Part shown: one piece after another, positions 50,997-59,572 of the stretch
How positions within the stretch are numbered: the first letter of the stretch is position 1
Layout of the letters: every line of letters starts with the position of its first letter
Notes under the pieces: generated by a model
Seen by the model: only the letters and a program-made list of their open reading frames with translations
What the model was told of the DNA's origin: nothing
The model's database searches: none
Assembly (NCBI GenBank): GCA_900112325.1
Contig: FOLJ01000009.1
Location: 124,001 to 188,000, forward strand
Source of the DNA: Micromonospora sediminimaris
Lineage (GTDB): Bacteria; Actinomycetota; Actinomycetes; Mycobacteriales; Micromonosporaceae
Direction: 5' to 3'
Length of the DNA: 64,000 nt
Translations under genes and position numbers: made by a program

Positions 50997-51707
50997 ATGT
51001 GCGGTAGGTACGCCACGACCCGGAGCGCCGGTGACCTGAGCGGCCTGTTCGAGGCCGTCGACGAGACCGGCGACGGGCTGGTCGCCGACCACAACGTGGC
51101 GCCCACCGATCGAGTGCCGCTGGTCCGGGTCAGCGCCGAGGGGCACCGGGCGCTCTCGCTGGGCCGCTGGGGTCTGGTGCCACCGTGGTCCCGCTCGCCG
51201 GCCGGTGCGGCCCGCATGATCAACGCGCGTGCCGAGACGGTCGCCACCAGCCGGGCGTACGCTCCGGCCTTCGCCCGCCGTCGGTGCCTGATTCCCGCGG
51301 ACGGCTGGTACGAGTGGGTGCGGCTGGCCGGCGGCGCGAAGCAGCCGTACTACATGACCCCACGCGACGGCTCGGTGCTCGCCTTCGCCGGCATCTGGTC
51401 GCGCTGGGACGGCCCGGACGCGACGCTGCTGACCTTCAGCGTGCTGACCACCGCGGCGCTCGGCGAACTGGCCGAGGTGCACGACCGGATGCCCCTGCTG
51501 CTGCCACCCGGGCGCTGGGCGACCTGGCTGGGCGGTGGTGAGGACCAGGCCGAGCTGCTCGTACCGCCGCCGGTGGACTGGCTGGCCCGGTTGGAGGTGC
51601 GGCCGGTGGGGCGGGCCGTGGGCGATGTGCGCAACGACGGTCCGGGGCTGACCGCCCGGGTGCCGCTGACCCGTCCCGCCGAGTCGACGGAGACGACGCT
51701 CTTCTGA
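50997..51707 (+). CDS. SRAP (HMCES/YedK) abasic-site-protecting protein
   Basis: 236 aa from ATG 50997. Cys2 of MCGRYATT is the nucleophile that forms a thiazolidine crosslink to abasic sites in ssDNA. NARAET, CLIPADGWYEW and EVHDRMP carry the conserved Asn, Glu and His. It probably shields AP sites at replication forks. It is divergent from aroA. In this window it is one of several DNA-repair genes (AdnAB, UvrD2). Confidence 0.94.
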   Translation: MCGRYATTRSAGDLSGLFEAVDETGDGLVADHNVAPTDRVPLVRVSAEGHRALSLGRWGLVPPWSRSPAGAARMINARAETVATSRAYAPAFARRRCLIPADGWYEWVRLAGGAKQPYYMTPRDGSVLAFAGIWSRWDGPDATLLTFSVLTTAALGELAEVHDRMPLLLPPGRWATWLGGGEDQAELLVPPPVDWLARLEVRPVGRAVGDVRNDGPGLTARVPLTRPAESTETTLF

Positions 51708-51793
51708 TCCCGCCCGGCACATTGTCGGGAGTGATTTGCCGCGGTTGCGGGTGAAAGGTGACGCGCACGTTCTGCCAACTTCCCGGCGAAGTC

Positions 51794-51862
51794 TTGTACC
51801 CGTGCGCGCAAATGCGATACAACACAGCGCCGGTGGTGGGTGTCGTTCGCGTTGGGTGAACG
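51794..51862 (+). promoter_or_regulatory. Candidate promoter of the WhiB gene
   Basis: TTGTAC (51794-51799), a 17-nt spacer and ATACAA (51817-51822) form a good sigma-A-type promoter. An inverted repeat TCGTTC/GAACGA (51842-51862 region) lies downstream of the expected start site. Confidence 0.5.
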
Positions 51863-51903
51863 ATCTCCATCGATATTGCTGGTCCCACGGGGGAGGTGGG
51901 TGG

Positions 51904-52296
51904 ATGACACGGGCGCGTATGCCCCGTCCGCACGAGGTGGCCGCCGCGCGACGTGATCCGCGACTGTTGCGGGCGTTGCGTGAGCGGCGACAGGACGAAG
52001 CCTGGCGTACCAGAGGCACCTGTCAGAGCGTCGACCCGGAAACGTTCTTTCCGGCGCCGAACGAACCGGCCGACGCGGCGGTGGCCCTGTGCCGCAGCTG
52101 CGACGTGCAGGGCTCCTGCCTGGCGTGGGCGCTGGAGGTCGGCGACTGCCACGGTGTCTGGGGTGGCACCACCCCGCGGGAACGGCGGGCGATGCTTGTC
52201 GCCTGGCGCAGCGAGGTGCAACCCGATCCAGATGCCGCCGGTGAGCCGGGTCCGCCGGTACGCGACCGGCTGCTCACCCTGGTGCCGTTGAGCTGA
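51904..52296 (+). CDS. WhiB-family transcription regulator
   Basis: 130 aa. Cluster cysteines are Cys40, Cys63, Cys66 and Cys72 (GTC...CRSC...C), followed by GVWGGTTPRERR. It has no AT-hook, so it is not a second WhiB7. The 35-residue N-terminal extension is basic. ATG 51904 is preceded by GGGGGAGGTGGG. The class (WblE/WhiB-like) cannot be fixed by eye. A 69-nt promoter region lies upstream. Confidence 0.93.
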   Translation: MTRARMPRPHEVAAARRDPRLLRALRERRQDEAWRTRGTCQSVDPETFFPAPNEPADAAVALCRSCDVQGSCLAWALEVGDCHGVWGGTTPRERRAMLVAWRSEVQPDPDAAGEPGPPVRDRLLTLVPLS

Positions 52297-52338
52297 CCGA
52301 CGGGGCCCGGGCCAGGTCGAAAAGGGTTCAATGGGACG

Positions 52339-52950
52339 GTGCCCGACAACGTCCTCGAAACCCCGCGCGGCCCCGCTCGGGTAGACACCGATCAGCCGTC
52401 CGGCCCGCCCCGAGCCCTGCTGGTGCTGGGGCACGGGGCCGGCGGCGGCGTCGACGCCCCGGATCTGATCGCCCTGCGCGACGCGGCGGTGACCACCGGG
52501 CTGGTCGTGGTGCGGGTGACCCAGCCGTACCGGGTCGCCGGCCGCCGTGCGCCGGCCCCGGCCGGGCACCTCGACGAGGCCTGGTCCGCCGTGTTGACGG
52601 TGCTGCGGCAGCGGCATCCGGGCGTACCGCTGGTGGTCGGTGGCCGCTCCAGCGGCGCTCGGGTGGCCTGCCGGACGGCGACCGCGGTGGGCGCTGCCGG
52701 GGTGGTGGCACTCGCTTTCCCGCTGCATCCGCCCGGTCGACCGGAGCGGAGCCGGGCAGGTGAGCTGGTGACCGGTGTGCCGACCCTGGTGGTGAACGGG
52801 GACCGGGATCCGTTCGGTGTGCCGGAGCCGGGCCCGGGGATACGGGTCACGGTCCGACCTGGGGAGCGGCACGACCTGCGGGGCGACCCGGTCGGTACGG
52901 CCGCTCTGGCGCTGGACTGGCTGCGCGAGCACGGCTGGGCGGCAGCCTGA
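52339..52950 (+). CDS. Alpha/beta-hydrolase, dienelactone-hydrolase-like
   Basis: 203 aa from GTG 52339. LLVLGHGAGGGVDAPDL gives the first strand and oxyanion loop. The nucleophile elbow is GGRSSGARVA. The Asp region is NGDRDPFG and the His lies in PGERHDLRG. This is the small KANL3/Tex30-like hydrolase family. Substrate unknown. Located 42 nt after the WhiB gene. Confidence 0.85.
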   Translation: MPDNVLETPRGPARVDTDQPSGPPRALLVLGHGAGGGVDAPDLIALRDAAVTTGLVVVRVTQPYRVAGRRAPAPAGHLDEAWSAVLTVLRQRHPGVPLVVGGRSSGARVACRTATAVGAAGVVALAFPLHPPGRPERSRAGELVTGVPTLVVNGDRDPFGVPEPGPGIRVTVRPGERHDLRGDPVGTAALALDWLREHGWAAA

Positions 52951-53131
52951 GGCAGGCGGGTCGCCGCCGGGCACCGTGCCCCGGGTGCCGTGTCCGCCGG
53001 CCGCGCCGCTTCGTTGCACCCGATGGTGTCCCAGCGCCCGTCCGGGCGGCGACACCGGGCTCCCAGGCCCTTCCTGGTCCCAGCCACGGTCGCACCGCCG
53101 GGGCGGGGACCAGGAACGCCCGGGCCGAGCC

Positions 53132-53158
53132 GGAATGTCCCGCCCCACGGCGGGTGTT
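53132..53158 (+). promoter_or_regulatory. SigR/SigH-type autoregulatory promoter candidate
   Basis: GGAAT (53132-53136) and GTT (53156-53158) separated by 19 nt match the GGAAT-N18/19-GTT pattern of sigma-R/sigma-H promoters. The predicted transcript would start about 25-30 nt before the GTG at 53196, so it includes the long-form start. Confidence 0.55.
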
Positions 53159-53195
53159 GAACACCTCGGACAACCACTGTGCGAGGGGGTGACCG

Positions 53196-54011
53196 GTGCC
53201 GACCGAGATCCGGAGCCGGGAACACGACGAGCGGGAGGCACGGCAGCTCAGGCAGCTGCTGGCCGGCCCGAAGTGGCCGGCGGCGGTGCCACCGGCCGAG
53301 GTGGCGACGGGCACACCCGTCGGAACCGAATCTTCCGGGAGGTCGGTGCGCGTATCCTCGGCGGGGAAGCATCCAACCCGAGGGGATGTGCGGTTGACCA
53401 CGGAGAAGACGGACGAGCGCAGGGCCCGGTTCGAACGGGACGCGATGCCATTCGTCGATCAGCTGTACGCGGCCGGCCTGCGGATGACGCGTAACCCGGC
53501 GGATGCCGAGGATCTGGTCCAGGAGACCTACCTGAAGGCGTATGCCGCCTTCCACCAGTTCGAGCAGGGCACGAACCTGAAGGCCTGGCTCTACCGGATC
53601 CTGACCAACACCTACATCAACTCGTACCGCAAGCGGCAGCGCCAACCGGTGCAGGCGCCCACCGACGAGATCACCGACTGGCAGCTGGCCGAGGCGGAGT
53701 CGCACACCTCCAGCGGGCTGCGGTCCGCCGAGACCGAGGCGTTGGACCGGCTGCCGGACAGCGACATCAAGGAGGCCCTCCAGCAACTGCCGGAGGAGTT
53801 CCGGCTGGCGGTCTATCTCACCGATGTCGAGGGCTTCTCCTACAAGGAGGTCGCCGACATCATGGGCACGCCGATCGGCACCGTGATGTCGCGGTTGCAC
53901 CGTGGGCGTCGTAATCTGCGCAAGCTGCTTGAGGGGTACGCCGCGGAGCGGGGTTTCTCCGCGGCCCAGCCGGCCCGGAGCTCGACCGCCGCCACCGGCC
54001 GGGAGGTGTGA
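53196..54011 (+). CDS. sigR: ECF sigma factor, SigR/SigH type, with two start sites
   Basis: Thiol-oxidative-stress sigma factor. The core starts at TTG 53394 ([17 protein letters not shown]), 205 aa, with region 2 ([40 protein letters not shown]) and region 4 ([36 protein letters not shown]). The frame extends 66 codons up to GTG 53196, which has its own GAGGGGG site and the likely sigma-R promoter. This mirrors Streptomyces SigR, where a stress-made, unstable long isoform is reported. It is followed 1 nt later by rsrA. The extended form is given as the span. Confidence 0.92.
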   Translation: MPTEIRSREHDEREARQLRQLLAGPKWPAAVPPAEVATGTPVGTESSGRSVRVSSAGKHPTRGDVRLTTEKTDERRARFERDAMPFVDQLYAAGLRMTRNPADAEDLVQETYLKAYAAFHQFEQGTNLKAWLYRILTNTYINSYRKRQRQPVQAPTDEITDWQLAEAESHTSSGLRSAETEALDRLPDSDIKEALQQLPEEFRLAVYLTDVEGFSYKEVADIMGTPIGTVMSRLHRGRRNLRKLLEGYAAERGFSAAQPARSSTAATGREV

Positions 54012-54012
54012 C

Positions 54013-54300
54013 GTGAGCTGTGGAGATCCGCACGAGACGGACTGCCGTGAGGTGCTCGCCGAGGTCTACCTCTACCTCGACCTGGAGTGCGCGGAGGAAC
54101 GGCGGACGCTGATCCGGCACCATCTCGACGAGTGTGGTCCCTGCCTGCGCGAGTACGGCATCGAGCAGGAGGTCAAGGCGCTGGTGGCCCGCTGCTGCGG
54201 CAACGAGTCCGCGCCGGACGAACTGCGCGAACGACTCCGGGTACGGATCAGCGAACTCGTCGTCTTCGAGACCAGCGAGTCGCGCGAACTGGCCGACTGA
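54013..54300 (+). CDS. rsrA: Zinc anti-sigma factor RsrA/RshA (mycothiol-system)
   Basis: 95 aa from GTG 54013. Zinc-binding residues fall at Cys11, His37, Cys41 and Cys44 (HHLDECGPC), the positions established for Streptomyces RsrA. Cys3 and Cys26 are additional. It binds SigR in reducing conditions; disulfide formation releases the sigma factor. The stop of sigR lies one base before its start, so they are coupled. A 14-bp hairpin follows. Confidence 0.95.
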   Translation: MSCGDPHETDCREVLAEVYLYLDLECAEERRTLIRHHLDECGPCLREYGIEQEVKALVARCCGNESAPDELRERLRVRISELVVFETSESRELAD

Positions 54301-54307
54301 CAAGCGC

Positions 54308-54339
54308 CGGTGCCCGGGTCGATTCCGACCCGGGCACCG
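54308..54339 (+). terminator. Terminator after rsrA
   Basis: CGGTGCCCGGGTCG (54308-54321) and CGACCCGGGCACCG (54326-54339), a perfect 14-bp stem with a 4-nt loop. Confidence 0.85.
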
Positions 54340-54381
54340 CTGTGTCCGTCGTCCGATCGCGGCGGGCAGCCGCCCGCCGGC

Positions 54382-54456
54382 TCAGGAGTTGGGGCGCTTG
54401 CCGTGGTTCGCGGCGCTCTTCTTGCGGGCCTTCTTCTTACGGGCCTTCTTCGCCAT
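54382..54456 (-). CDS. Ribosomal protein bL37, 24 aa
   Basis: ATG 54456 follows CGAGGAGGTCACC. The peptide is MAKKARKKKARKKSAANHGK plus RPNS, i.e. Lys/Arg-rich with the terminal NHGKRPN motif. Actinobacteria have a 24-25-residue 50S protein, bL37, of this exact form, seen in mycobacterial ribosome structures. It would bind 23S rRNA. It is too short for standard gene filters. It is convergent with rsrA, and its A+G-rich Lys/Arg run may look like low complexity. Confidence 0.9.
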   Translation of the reverse strand: MAKKARKKKARKKSAANHGKRPNS

Positions 54457-54657
54457 GGTGACCTCCTCGTGATGGCCGGATCAGGCAGGGTACGTAACCC
54501 GTCAGCGAGGCGCTGGCGCCCGTGCCGGCGTCGGATCCCGACCCGTTGATGCTAGTGCCGGCGGTGCGAGTGGGCTGCTCCCGGGGCCGCACCGCGCCCA
54601 CCCGCCGCCCGCTCATGATTGGATACGTCGCAGGAGCCGCGAGGAAGGGGCCGGGAG

Positions 54658-54873
54658 ATGGCCGAGGAGATCCGCGCCGAGATGGTGGCGAACGTCTGGA
54701 AGGTCGTCGCATCGGCCGGGGACACCGTGTCCGAGGGGGACACCCTGGTGATCCTGGAGTCGATGAAGATGGAGATCCCGGTGATCGCCGAGTCCGACGG
54801 TGTCGTGCAGCAGCTCGCGGTGAACGAGGGCGACGTGGTGCAGGACGGTGACCTGATCGCGGTGATCGGTTGA
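54658..54873 (+). CDS. Biotin/lipoyl-attachment carrier protein (TB7.3-like)
   Basis: 71 aa, a single biotinyl domain. The modified Lys is in ESMKMEIPV (about residues 35-43). The fold is GDTVSEGDTLVILE, then VNEGDVVQDGDLIAVIG. ATG 54658. M. tuberculosis TB7.3 (as I recall Rv3221c) sits beside sigH/rshA, which matches this context. The partner carboxylase is not nearby. Its stop overlaps the next gene start. Confidence 0.92.
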   Translation: MAEEIRAEMVANVWKVVASAGDTVSEGDTLVILESMKMEIPVIAESDGVVQQLAVNEGDVVQDGDLIAVIG

Positions 54874-55388
54874 GCGACCCGCTGATCCGCCTGATCGAGC
54901 CGGCCGATTTCGCTGCGGTCGCCCGACTCACCGTCGCCGCGTACGAGGCGGACGGGCAGCTCAAGGGGGAGACCGGCTACGCCGACGTGCTGGCCGACGT
55001 GTCCGTCCGGGCGGAGCACGGTGACGTGCTGGTGGCCGTGGAGCCGGCGACCGGGCACCTGCTCGGCTCGGTCACCTTCGTGCTGCCCGGCACCCGGTAC
55101 GCCGAGATGTGCGGCCCGGGGGAGGCGGAGTTCCGGATGCTGGCGGTGGACCCGAGCGCGCAGGGACGGGGAGCCGGCGCCGCGCTGGTGGAGGCGTGCG
55201 TGGCACGGGCGATCGAGCTGGGCTGCACCGCGGTGACCATCTGCGTACGCGAGGGCCTTGCCGAGCCGGCCCACCGGCTCTACCGCAGGCGTGGCTTCGT
55301 CCGCCAGCCCGAGCGGGACTGGAGCCCCTTCCCCGGCGTGAACCTGCTAGCCCTCCGACTCCCCCTGAGGTCGGCGGCAGACTCATAG
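54870..55388 (+). CDS. GNAT-family N-acetyltransferase
   Basis: 172 aa from TTG 54870, overlapping the biotin-carrier stop (TTGA). The GNAT core has EFRMLAVDPSAQGRGAGAAL (acetyl-CoA loop, Q/RxxGxG/A form) and LYRRRGFVRQPERDW. Substrate is unknown (amine or protein N-acetylation). The overlap implies coupled translation with the carrier protein, but a joint function is not obvious. Confidence 0.88.
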   Translation: MSDPLIRLIEPADFAAVARLTVAAYEADGQLKGETGYADVLADVSVRAEHGDVLVAVEPATGHLLGSVTFVLPGTRYAEMCGPGEAEFRMLAVDPSAQGRGAGAALVEACVARAIELGCTAVTICVREGLAEPAHRLYRRRGFVRQPERDWSPFPGVNLLALRLPLRSAADS

Positions 55389-55394
55389 ATCAAC

Positions 55395-56012
55395 TTAGCT
55401 GCTGACCTCATGGTCGACGTGGGGGTGGGTGGGGGTTGGTGGGTTGGGGGGTGCGGTGATTGCGGCGAGTAGTTCGTCGGCGACCTCCAGGGCCACTCGC
55501 TTGCGCTCGGCGTCGGTGATGTCCGGCGTGCGTACGGCGAACCAGCTGCTGTGCACGGCGAACAGGGCCAGCACGGCACGGAGCTGGGCGCCGGGGGAGT
55601 CGTCGCCCTGGCAGAGCGCGGTGGCCAGCCGGAACATCCGGCCGCGCAGCTCCCGGCCGGCGGAGAGACTCTTCAACGCGGTCTGGTTCTGCTCGAAGAA
55701 CCGCATCACCGAGGGCTGCTCGCCGCTGAACATGGCGTCGGCGTACCGCTCGATGACGGCCTGTCGGGTGGCCAGCGTGGCCGGCTGGGTCTCGGCCCAG
55801 GCGATCAGGGCGTCCATCCGCTCCAGCCGGTCCTCCACCACGCTGGTGACGATCTCGTCCTTGCTCTTGAAGTGGTAGTAGAGCGCCGCCTTGGTCACCC
55901 CGAGGCGCTCGGCCACCTCACGCAGGGAGGTCGCCTCGTAGCCCTGCTCCGTGAAGAGCTCCAGCGCGACGGCCTTGATCCGCTCCCGGGTGCCGCCTGT
56001 GCTCTGACTCAC
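55395..56012 (-). CDS. TetR-family repressor
   Basis: 205 aa. HTH is RIKAVALELFTEQGYEATSL, then EVAERLGVTKAALYYHFKSK. The C-terminal domain is all helical with a histidine/proline-rich tail. GTG 56012. It is divergent from a DHA2 efflux pump, and an operator-like sequence lies in the 114-bp gap. It probably represses itself and the pump until an inducer, probably a pump substrate, binds. Confidence 0.93.
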   Translation of the reverse strand: MSQSTGGTRERIKAVALELFTEQGYEATSLREVAERLGVTKAALYYHFKSKDEIVTSVVEDRLERMDALIAWAETQPATLATRQAVIERYADAMFSGEQPSVMRFFEQNQTALKSLSAGRELRGRMFRLATALCQGDDSPGAQLRAVLALFAVHSSWFAVRTPDITDAERKRVALEVADELLAAITAPPNPPTPTHPHVDHEVSS

Positions 56013-56051
56013 CCGTACCTGCCAATCCGGTTGACCGTCGTTGCCTGTCCA

Positions 56052-56097
56052 ACTTACCGTCCGGCTAGTAAGGTGACTAGCCGGGCGGCAAGTAAGT
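56052..56097. promoter_or_regulatory. TetR operator between the repressor and the efflux gene
   Basis: CCGGCTAGT (56061-56069) and ACTAGCCGG (56076-56084) form a perfect 9-bp inverted repeat. Outside them, ACTTAC (56052-56057) and GTAAGT (56092-56097) also match in inverted orientation. The two 21-nt segments 56052-56072 and 56076-56096 agree at 15 positions as direct copies, so two overlapping sites are possible. Confidence 0.7.
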
Positions 56098-56126
56098 GCG
56101 CCGCATCTCGGGGGGAGAGCTTACCG

Positions 56127-57713
56127 ATGGCCCAGCAGAACCAGGCTGCCGTGCGACCCAATGTCCGGGTCGTGCTTTTCGGTCTGATGATCGCCATGAT
56201 GCTGGCGATGCTCGACAACATGATCGTCAGCACCGCGCTGCCGCGAATCGTGGGCGAGTTCGGTGGGCTCAACCACTTCACCTGGGTGGTGACCGCGTAC
56301 GTGCTGGGGACCACCGTCTCCACCCCAATCTGGGGCAAGCTCGGCGACCTGTACGGCCGCAAGTCGGTGTTCCTCACCGCTGTGGTGATCTTTCTCGTCG
56401 GCTCCGCGCTGTGCGGCATGGCCGGCTCGGGCTTCCTCGGCGGTCCCGACGACGGCATGGTCCAGTTGATCGCCTTCCGGGCCGTTCAGGGTCTGGGTGC
56501 CGGTGGCCTGATGGTCGGCGTCATGGCGATCATCGGCGACCTGGTGCCGCCCCGCGAGCGTGGCCGCTACCAGGGCATGATCGCCGGGATCATGGCGATC
56601 GCGATGGTCGCCGGCCCGCTTGTCGGCGGCTTCATCACCGATCACCTCTCCTGGCGCTGGGCGTTCTACGTCAATCTGCCGCTGGGCGGGGTGGCGCTGG
56701 TGCTGCTGATCGCAACGATGCACCTGCCCAAGTACCGCACCGAGCACCGCATCGACTGGCTCGGCGCCGCCCTGCTGTCGGTCGGTATCACCGGGATCGT
56801 GTTGATCACCACATGGGGCGGCAACGAGTACGCCTGGGCCTCCCCGCAGATCCTCGGTCTCGCCGCACTGGCCGTCGCGGCGCTCGTGGTGTTCGGGTTC
56901 GTCGAGCGTCGGGTCCCCGAGCCGATCCTGCCGCTGCGGCTCTTCGCCAACCGGAACTTCGCCCTCATCTCGGTGATCGGCTTCCTGCTCGGCTTCGCGA
57001 TGTTCGGCGCGATGAACTTCCTGCCGCTCTACCAGCAGACCGTGCAGGGCGCGTCGGCCACCAACTCCGGCCTGCTGCTGCTGCCGTTGATGTTCGGCAT
57101 GCTGCTGGTGTCGCTGGTCGTCGGCCGGGCGATCACCCGGACCGGCCGGTACCGGATCTTCCCGATCGTCGGCGGCGGGGTGATGACGGTCGGGCTCGCC
57201 CTGCTGAGCCTGCTCGACGTGGACACCAGCAAGTTCCAGTCGTCGCTCTACATGCTCGTGCTCGGTGCCGGCATGGGCTTCCTCATGCAGACCTCCATGC
57301 TGATCGCGCAGAACAGCGTCGCCCAGAAGGACTTGGGGGCGGCGAGCGGGGCGGCCACCTTCTTCCGGTCCATCGGCGGGTCCTTCGGTATCTCGTTGTT
57401 CGGTGCCATCTTCGCCAACCGGCTGGCCGGCTCGGCTGCCGGCGGCGCGTTCAGCGGCGGCGGTGAGGCCGGCGCGGCGATGAACATCGAACAACTGCGG
57501 GAACTGCCGGCGCAGGCCCGCGAGCTGGTGCTCGGTGGGCTCGCCGACGCGATCTCGCACGTGTTCCTCTGGGCGGTGCTCTTCGCCGTCGTGGTACCGG
57601 TGCTGGCCTGGTTCATCCGGGAGATCCCGTTGCGCACGAGCAACGAGCCGGAGCCGGACAGCAGCGGCCAGGAGCAGGCCGAGGCCGACCTGGCCCGGTC
57701 ACCGGCCGTCTGA
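56127..57713 (+). CDS. DHA2-family (14-TM) MFS drug efflux transporter
   Basis: 528 aa. The motif MLDNMIVSTALPRI (motif D1-type) in the first helix and GKLGDLYGRKSVFLT (loop 2-3) fit the DHA2 drug:H+ antiporters (EmrB/QacA). GPLVGGFITDHLSWRWAFYV is motif C with its downstream region. Fourteen hydrophobic helices are expected. ATG 56127 behind GGGGGGAGAGC. Divergent from its probable TetR regulator. It exports toxic small molecules; the specific substrate is unknown. Confidence 0.92.
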   Translation: MAQQNQAAVRPNVRVVLFGLMIAMMLAMLDNMIVSTALPRIVGEFGGLNHFTWVVTAYVLGTTVSTPIWGKLGDLYGRKSVFLTAVVIFLVGSALCGMAGSGFLGGPDDGMVQLIAFRAVQGLGAGGLMVGVMAIIGDLVPPRERGRYQGMIAGIMAIAMVAGPLVGGFITDHLSWRWAFYVNLPLGGVALVLLIATMHLPKYRTEHRIDWLGAALLSVGITGIVLITTWGGNEYAWASPQILGLAALAVAALVVFGFVERRVPEPILPLRLFANRNFALISVIGFLLGFAMFGAMNFLPLYQQTVQGASATNSGLLLLPLMFGMLLVSLVVGRAITRTGRYRIFPIVGGGVMTVGLALLSLLDVDTSKFQSSLYMLVLGAGMGFLMQTSMLIAQNSVAQKDLGAASGAATFFRSIGGSFGISLFGAIFANRLAGSAAGGAFSGGGEAGAAMNIEQLRELPAQARELVLGGLADAISHVFLWAVLFAVVVPVLAWFIREIPLRTSNEPEPDSSGQEQAEADLARSPAV

Positions 57714-57728
57714 GGTCCCCCAGGCAGC

Positions 57729-59399
57729 TCAGGGCGTGCCGTGCGGGCGTGTCCGCCACGGGGGCAGGAGACGACGCAGCAGGGTACGCAGCGCGCCGCG
57801 ACGCTGGCCGGTGCTCACCCCGGCCAGCGTCCGCGCGGTGGCGGTGGTCTCCGGGTCGAGGTCCGGCGTGGCCAACGCCAGGTGTGCCAGGGAGGCCGCG
57901 TTGGGCAACTGATGGCGCCGGGCCGCCGCCAGCCGCTCGGCGACCAGTTCGGCCACGTCCCGGCGGACCGACGGATCGACCCAGGCGGCGGTGACCAGGG
58001 CGAACAGGGCCGCCTCGGCGACCTCTGGCACGTCGCGCGCCAACTCCACAAGTACCCGCCGCCGGGTCGAATCCGCCCACGGCTCGTCGGTGCGGTGGTG
58101 CAGCAGACCGAGGCAGGTCCAGACCTGCACGCAGCGCAACCACAGCGCCGGGTCCTGGCCGGAGAGCACCCGCCCCAGCGCGGTCTGCGGGGTCTCCGGT
58201 GGATGGGCCAGCAGGCCGAGCAGGTCGGCCAGATCGAGCGTGGCCAGGCCGACGGCCGCGTCGTAGGCCGCCGGCGGATGCGGCCAGGCCGGGTGGGCGA
58301 GTTCACGTAGGCGGCGGGCGGCCTCCGCCGACGGCGGAGGTGGCGTGGGGCGCGCTGCCGGCTGCGATCCGTCGTTTCCGGTGCCGGGTTGCCCGCTCAT
58401 CCCGCCGGCCGGCGCAGCCGGCGTCAGCTGACCCAGCCAGGGGCGGCCGCGACAGCATTCGGCCAGGTCGCCGTGCTCGTGCGAGTCGTCCGGATGGTCG
58501 CGGGTGAAGTCCGCCAGCGCCACCAGGTGACGCACCGCACCGTCGCGTTGGAAGCGCAGGCGGTGCGCGGTGTGCACCGCGCAGTCGAAGGACGGGTTGC
58601 GGGCCAGGGCACGCTCGATCCAGCCCAGCGCCTCCTCCAGCCGGCCGTGGTCGGCCAGGGTGCCGGCGATGTCGGCGTACACCGCCAGGTCGTCCGGGTC
58701 GTGCTCGACGGCGCGGCGGAGCGCGGCGAGCGCCTCCCGGGTCCGGCCGGCGCTGCGCAGCGCGTACCCGAGCCACACCTCGCCCATCTTCGACGGTGCC
58801 GCGCGTACGCCCCGGCTGGCCCAGCGGACCGCGAGCGGAACCTCCTCCACCCGCCGGGCGAGCGCGGACGCCGTGCCCAGCAGCAGGGCATGCTCCGGAT
58901 GGACGGTGATCGCGTTGCGGGCGAGCGTGAGGTACGGCGTGAGAGCACTCCGGTTCGGTGGCGGAACCGGATCGGGAATGGCGGCGCAGACCTGCATAAG
59001 TACCCGGGCCGCCTGCTCGGGTCCGAGTCGCTCGGCCAACTCGGGCGAGGTGACCCAGGGGACCCCGGCCCAGTCCGCGCCGGGTGCGTGCGCGGTGGCG
59101 GCGACCAGCAGATCAAGACCGTCGGCCGGGCGACCGGCCGCGGCGAGCAGGTGCGCCCGGGCGACCACGGCGCCGACGAAGGTGTGGTGCTGCAACGGGA
59201 ACAGGTCGATCCCGCCGTCGCCGCTGGCGGCCGCCAGCCGGGCGAGGGTCTCGTGCACCTCGGGCAGCGTCGGTGCCCGGGCCAGCGCCGCCGCGACGTG
59301 GTCGGCGGCATGCGTCAGCTCGCCGGAATCCAGGGCCCGCCGGGCCAGGATCAGCTCCTCCGTCGCCGGCAGCGCCCGGTCGTCCGTTCCCTCGGCCAC
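57729..59399 (-). CDS. Tetratricopeptide-repeat protein
   Basis: 556 aa from GTG 59399. Helical TPR-like repeats are clear at about residues 10-90 and 185-285 (GEVWLGYALRSAGRTREALA, YADIAGTLADHGRLEEALGW). A Pro/Gly-rich linker lies near 340-360 (PTPPPPSAEAA). The second half is another helical array. Likely an intracellular scaffold or protein-binding factor. Ribosome site AGAGGATCAC. It ends 15 nt from the efflux gene stop (convergent). Confidence 0.8.
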   Translation of the reverse strand: MAEGTDDRALPATEELILARRALDSGELTHAADHVAAALARAPTLPEVHETLARLAAASGDGGIDLFPLQHHTFVGAVVARAHLLAAAGRPADGLDLLVAATAHAPGADWAGVPWVTSPELAERLGPEQAARVLMQVCAAIPDPVPPPNRSALTPYLTLARNAITVHPEHALLLGTASALARRVEEVPLAVRWASRGVRAAPSKMGEVWLGYALRSAGRTREALAALRRAVEHDPDDLAVYADIAGTLADHGRLEEALGWIERALARNPSFDCAVHTAHRLRFQRDGAVRHLVALADFTRDHPDDSHEHGDLAECCRGRPWLGQLTPAAPAGGMSGQPGTGNDGSQPAARPTPPPPSAEAARRLRELAHPAWPHPPAAYDAAVGLATLDLADLLGLLAHPPETPQTALGRVLSGQDPALWLRCVQVWTCLGLLHHRTDEPWADSTRRRVLVELARDVPEVAEAALFALVTAAWVDPSVRRDVAELVAERLAAARRHQLPNAASLAHLALATPDLDPETTATARTLAGVSTGQRRGALRTLLRRLLPPWRTRPHGTP

Positions 59400-59499
59400 G
59401 TGATCCTCTCGCTCGTCGGTACCGGTTGCGCGGTGAGGTCGGGTCAGCGTAGGTGACGAGATCCAGTTTTGGTGATCCACTGCGCACTTCTGCTCGTTT

Positions 59500-59558
59500 G
59501 ATTGCTCATACTGGCGCAAAGGTGCAAGACTGAGCAGCAATCGCGCGGATATCGCGCA
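59500..59558. promoter_or_regulatory. Inverted repeats upstream of the SIS gene
   Basis: GATTGCT (59500-59506) and AGCAATC (59536-59542) are inverted. GCGCG/CGCGC (59544-59558) sits just before the ribosome site. These are operator-like, but I cannot assign a regulator. Confidence 0.4.
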
Positions 59559-59572
59559 GGGGAGGAGCTTTC

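Noticed and set aside
56121..57560. Long minus-strand frame opposite the efflux gene
   Set aside because: Shadow frame rich in His, Gln and Arg; the plus-strand transporter has clear MFS motifs.
54870..57713. Idea of a biosynthetic or resistance cluster around the efflux pump
   Set aside because: Neighbours are a GNAT, a TPR protein and core genes. No biosynthetic core enzyme is present, so a TetR/DHA2 pair alone does not define a cluster.
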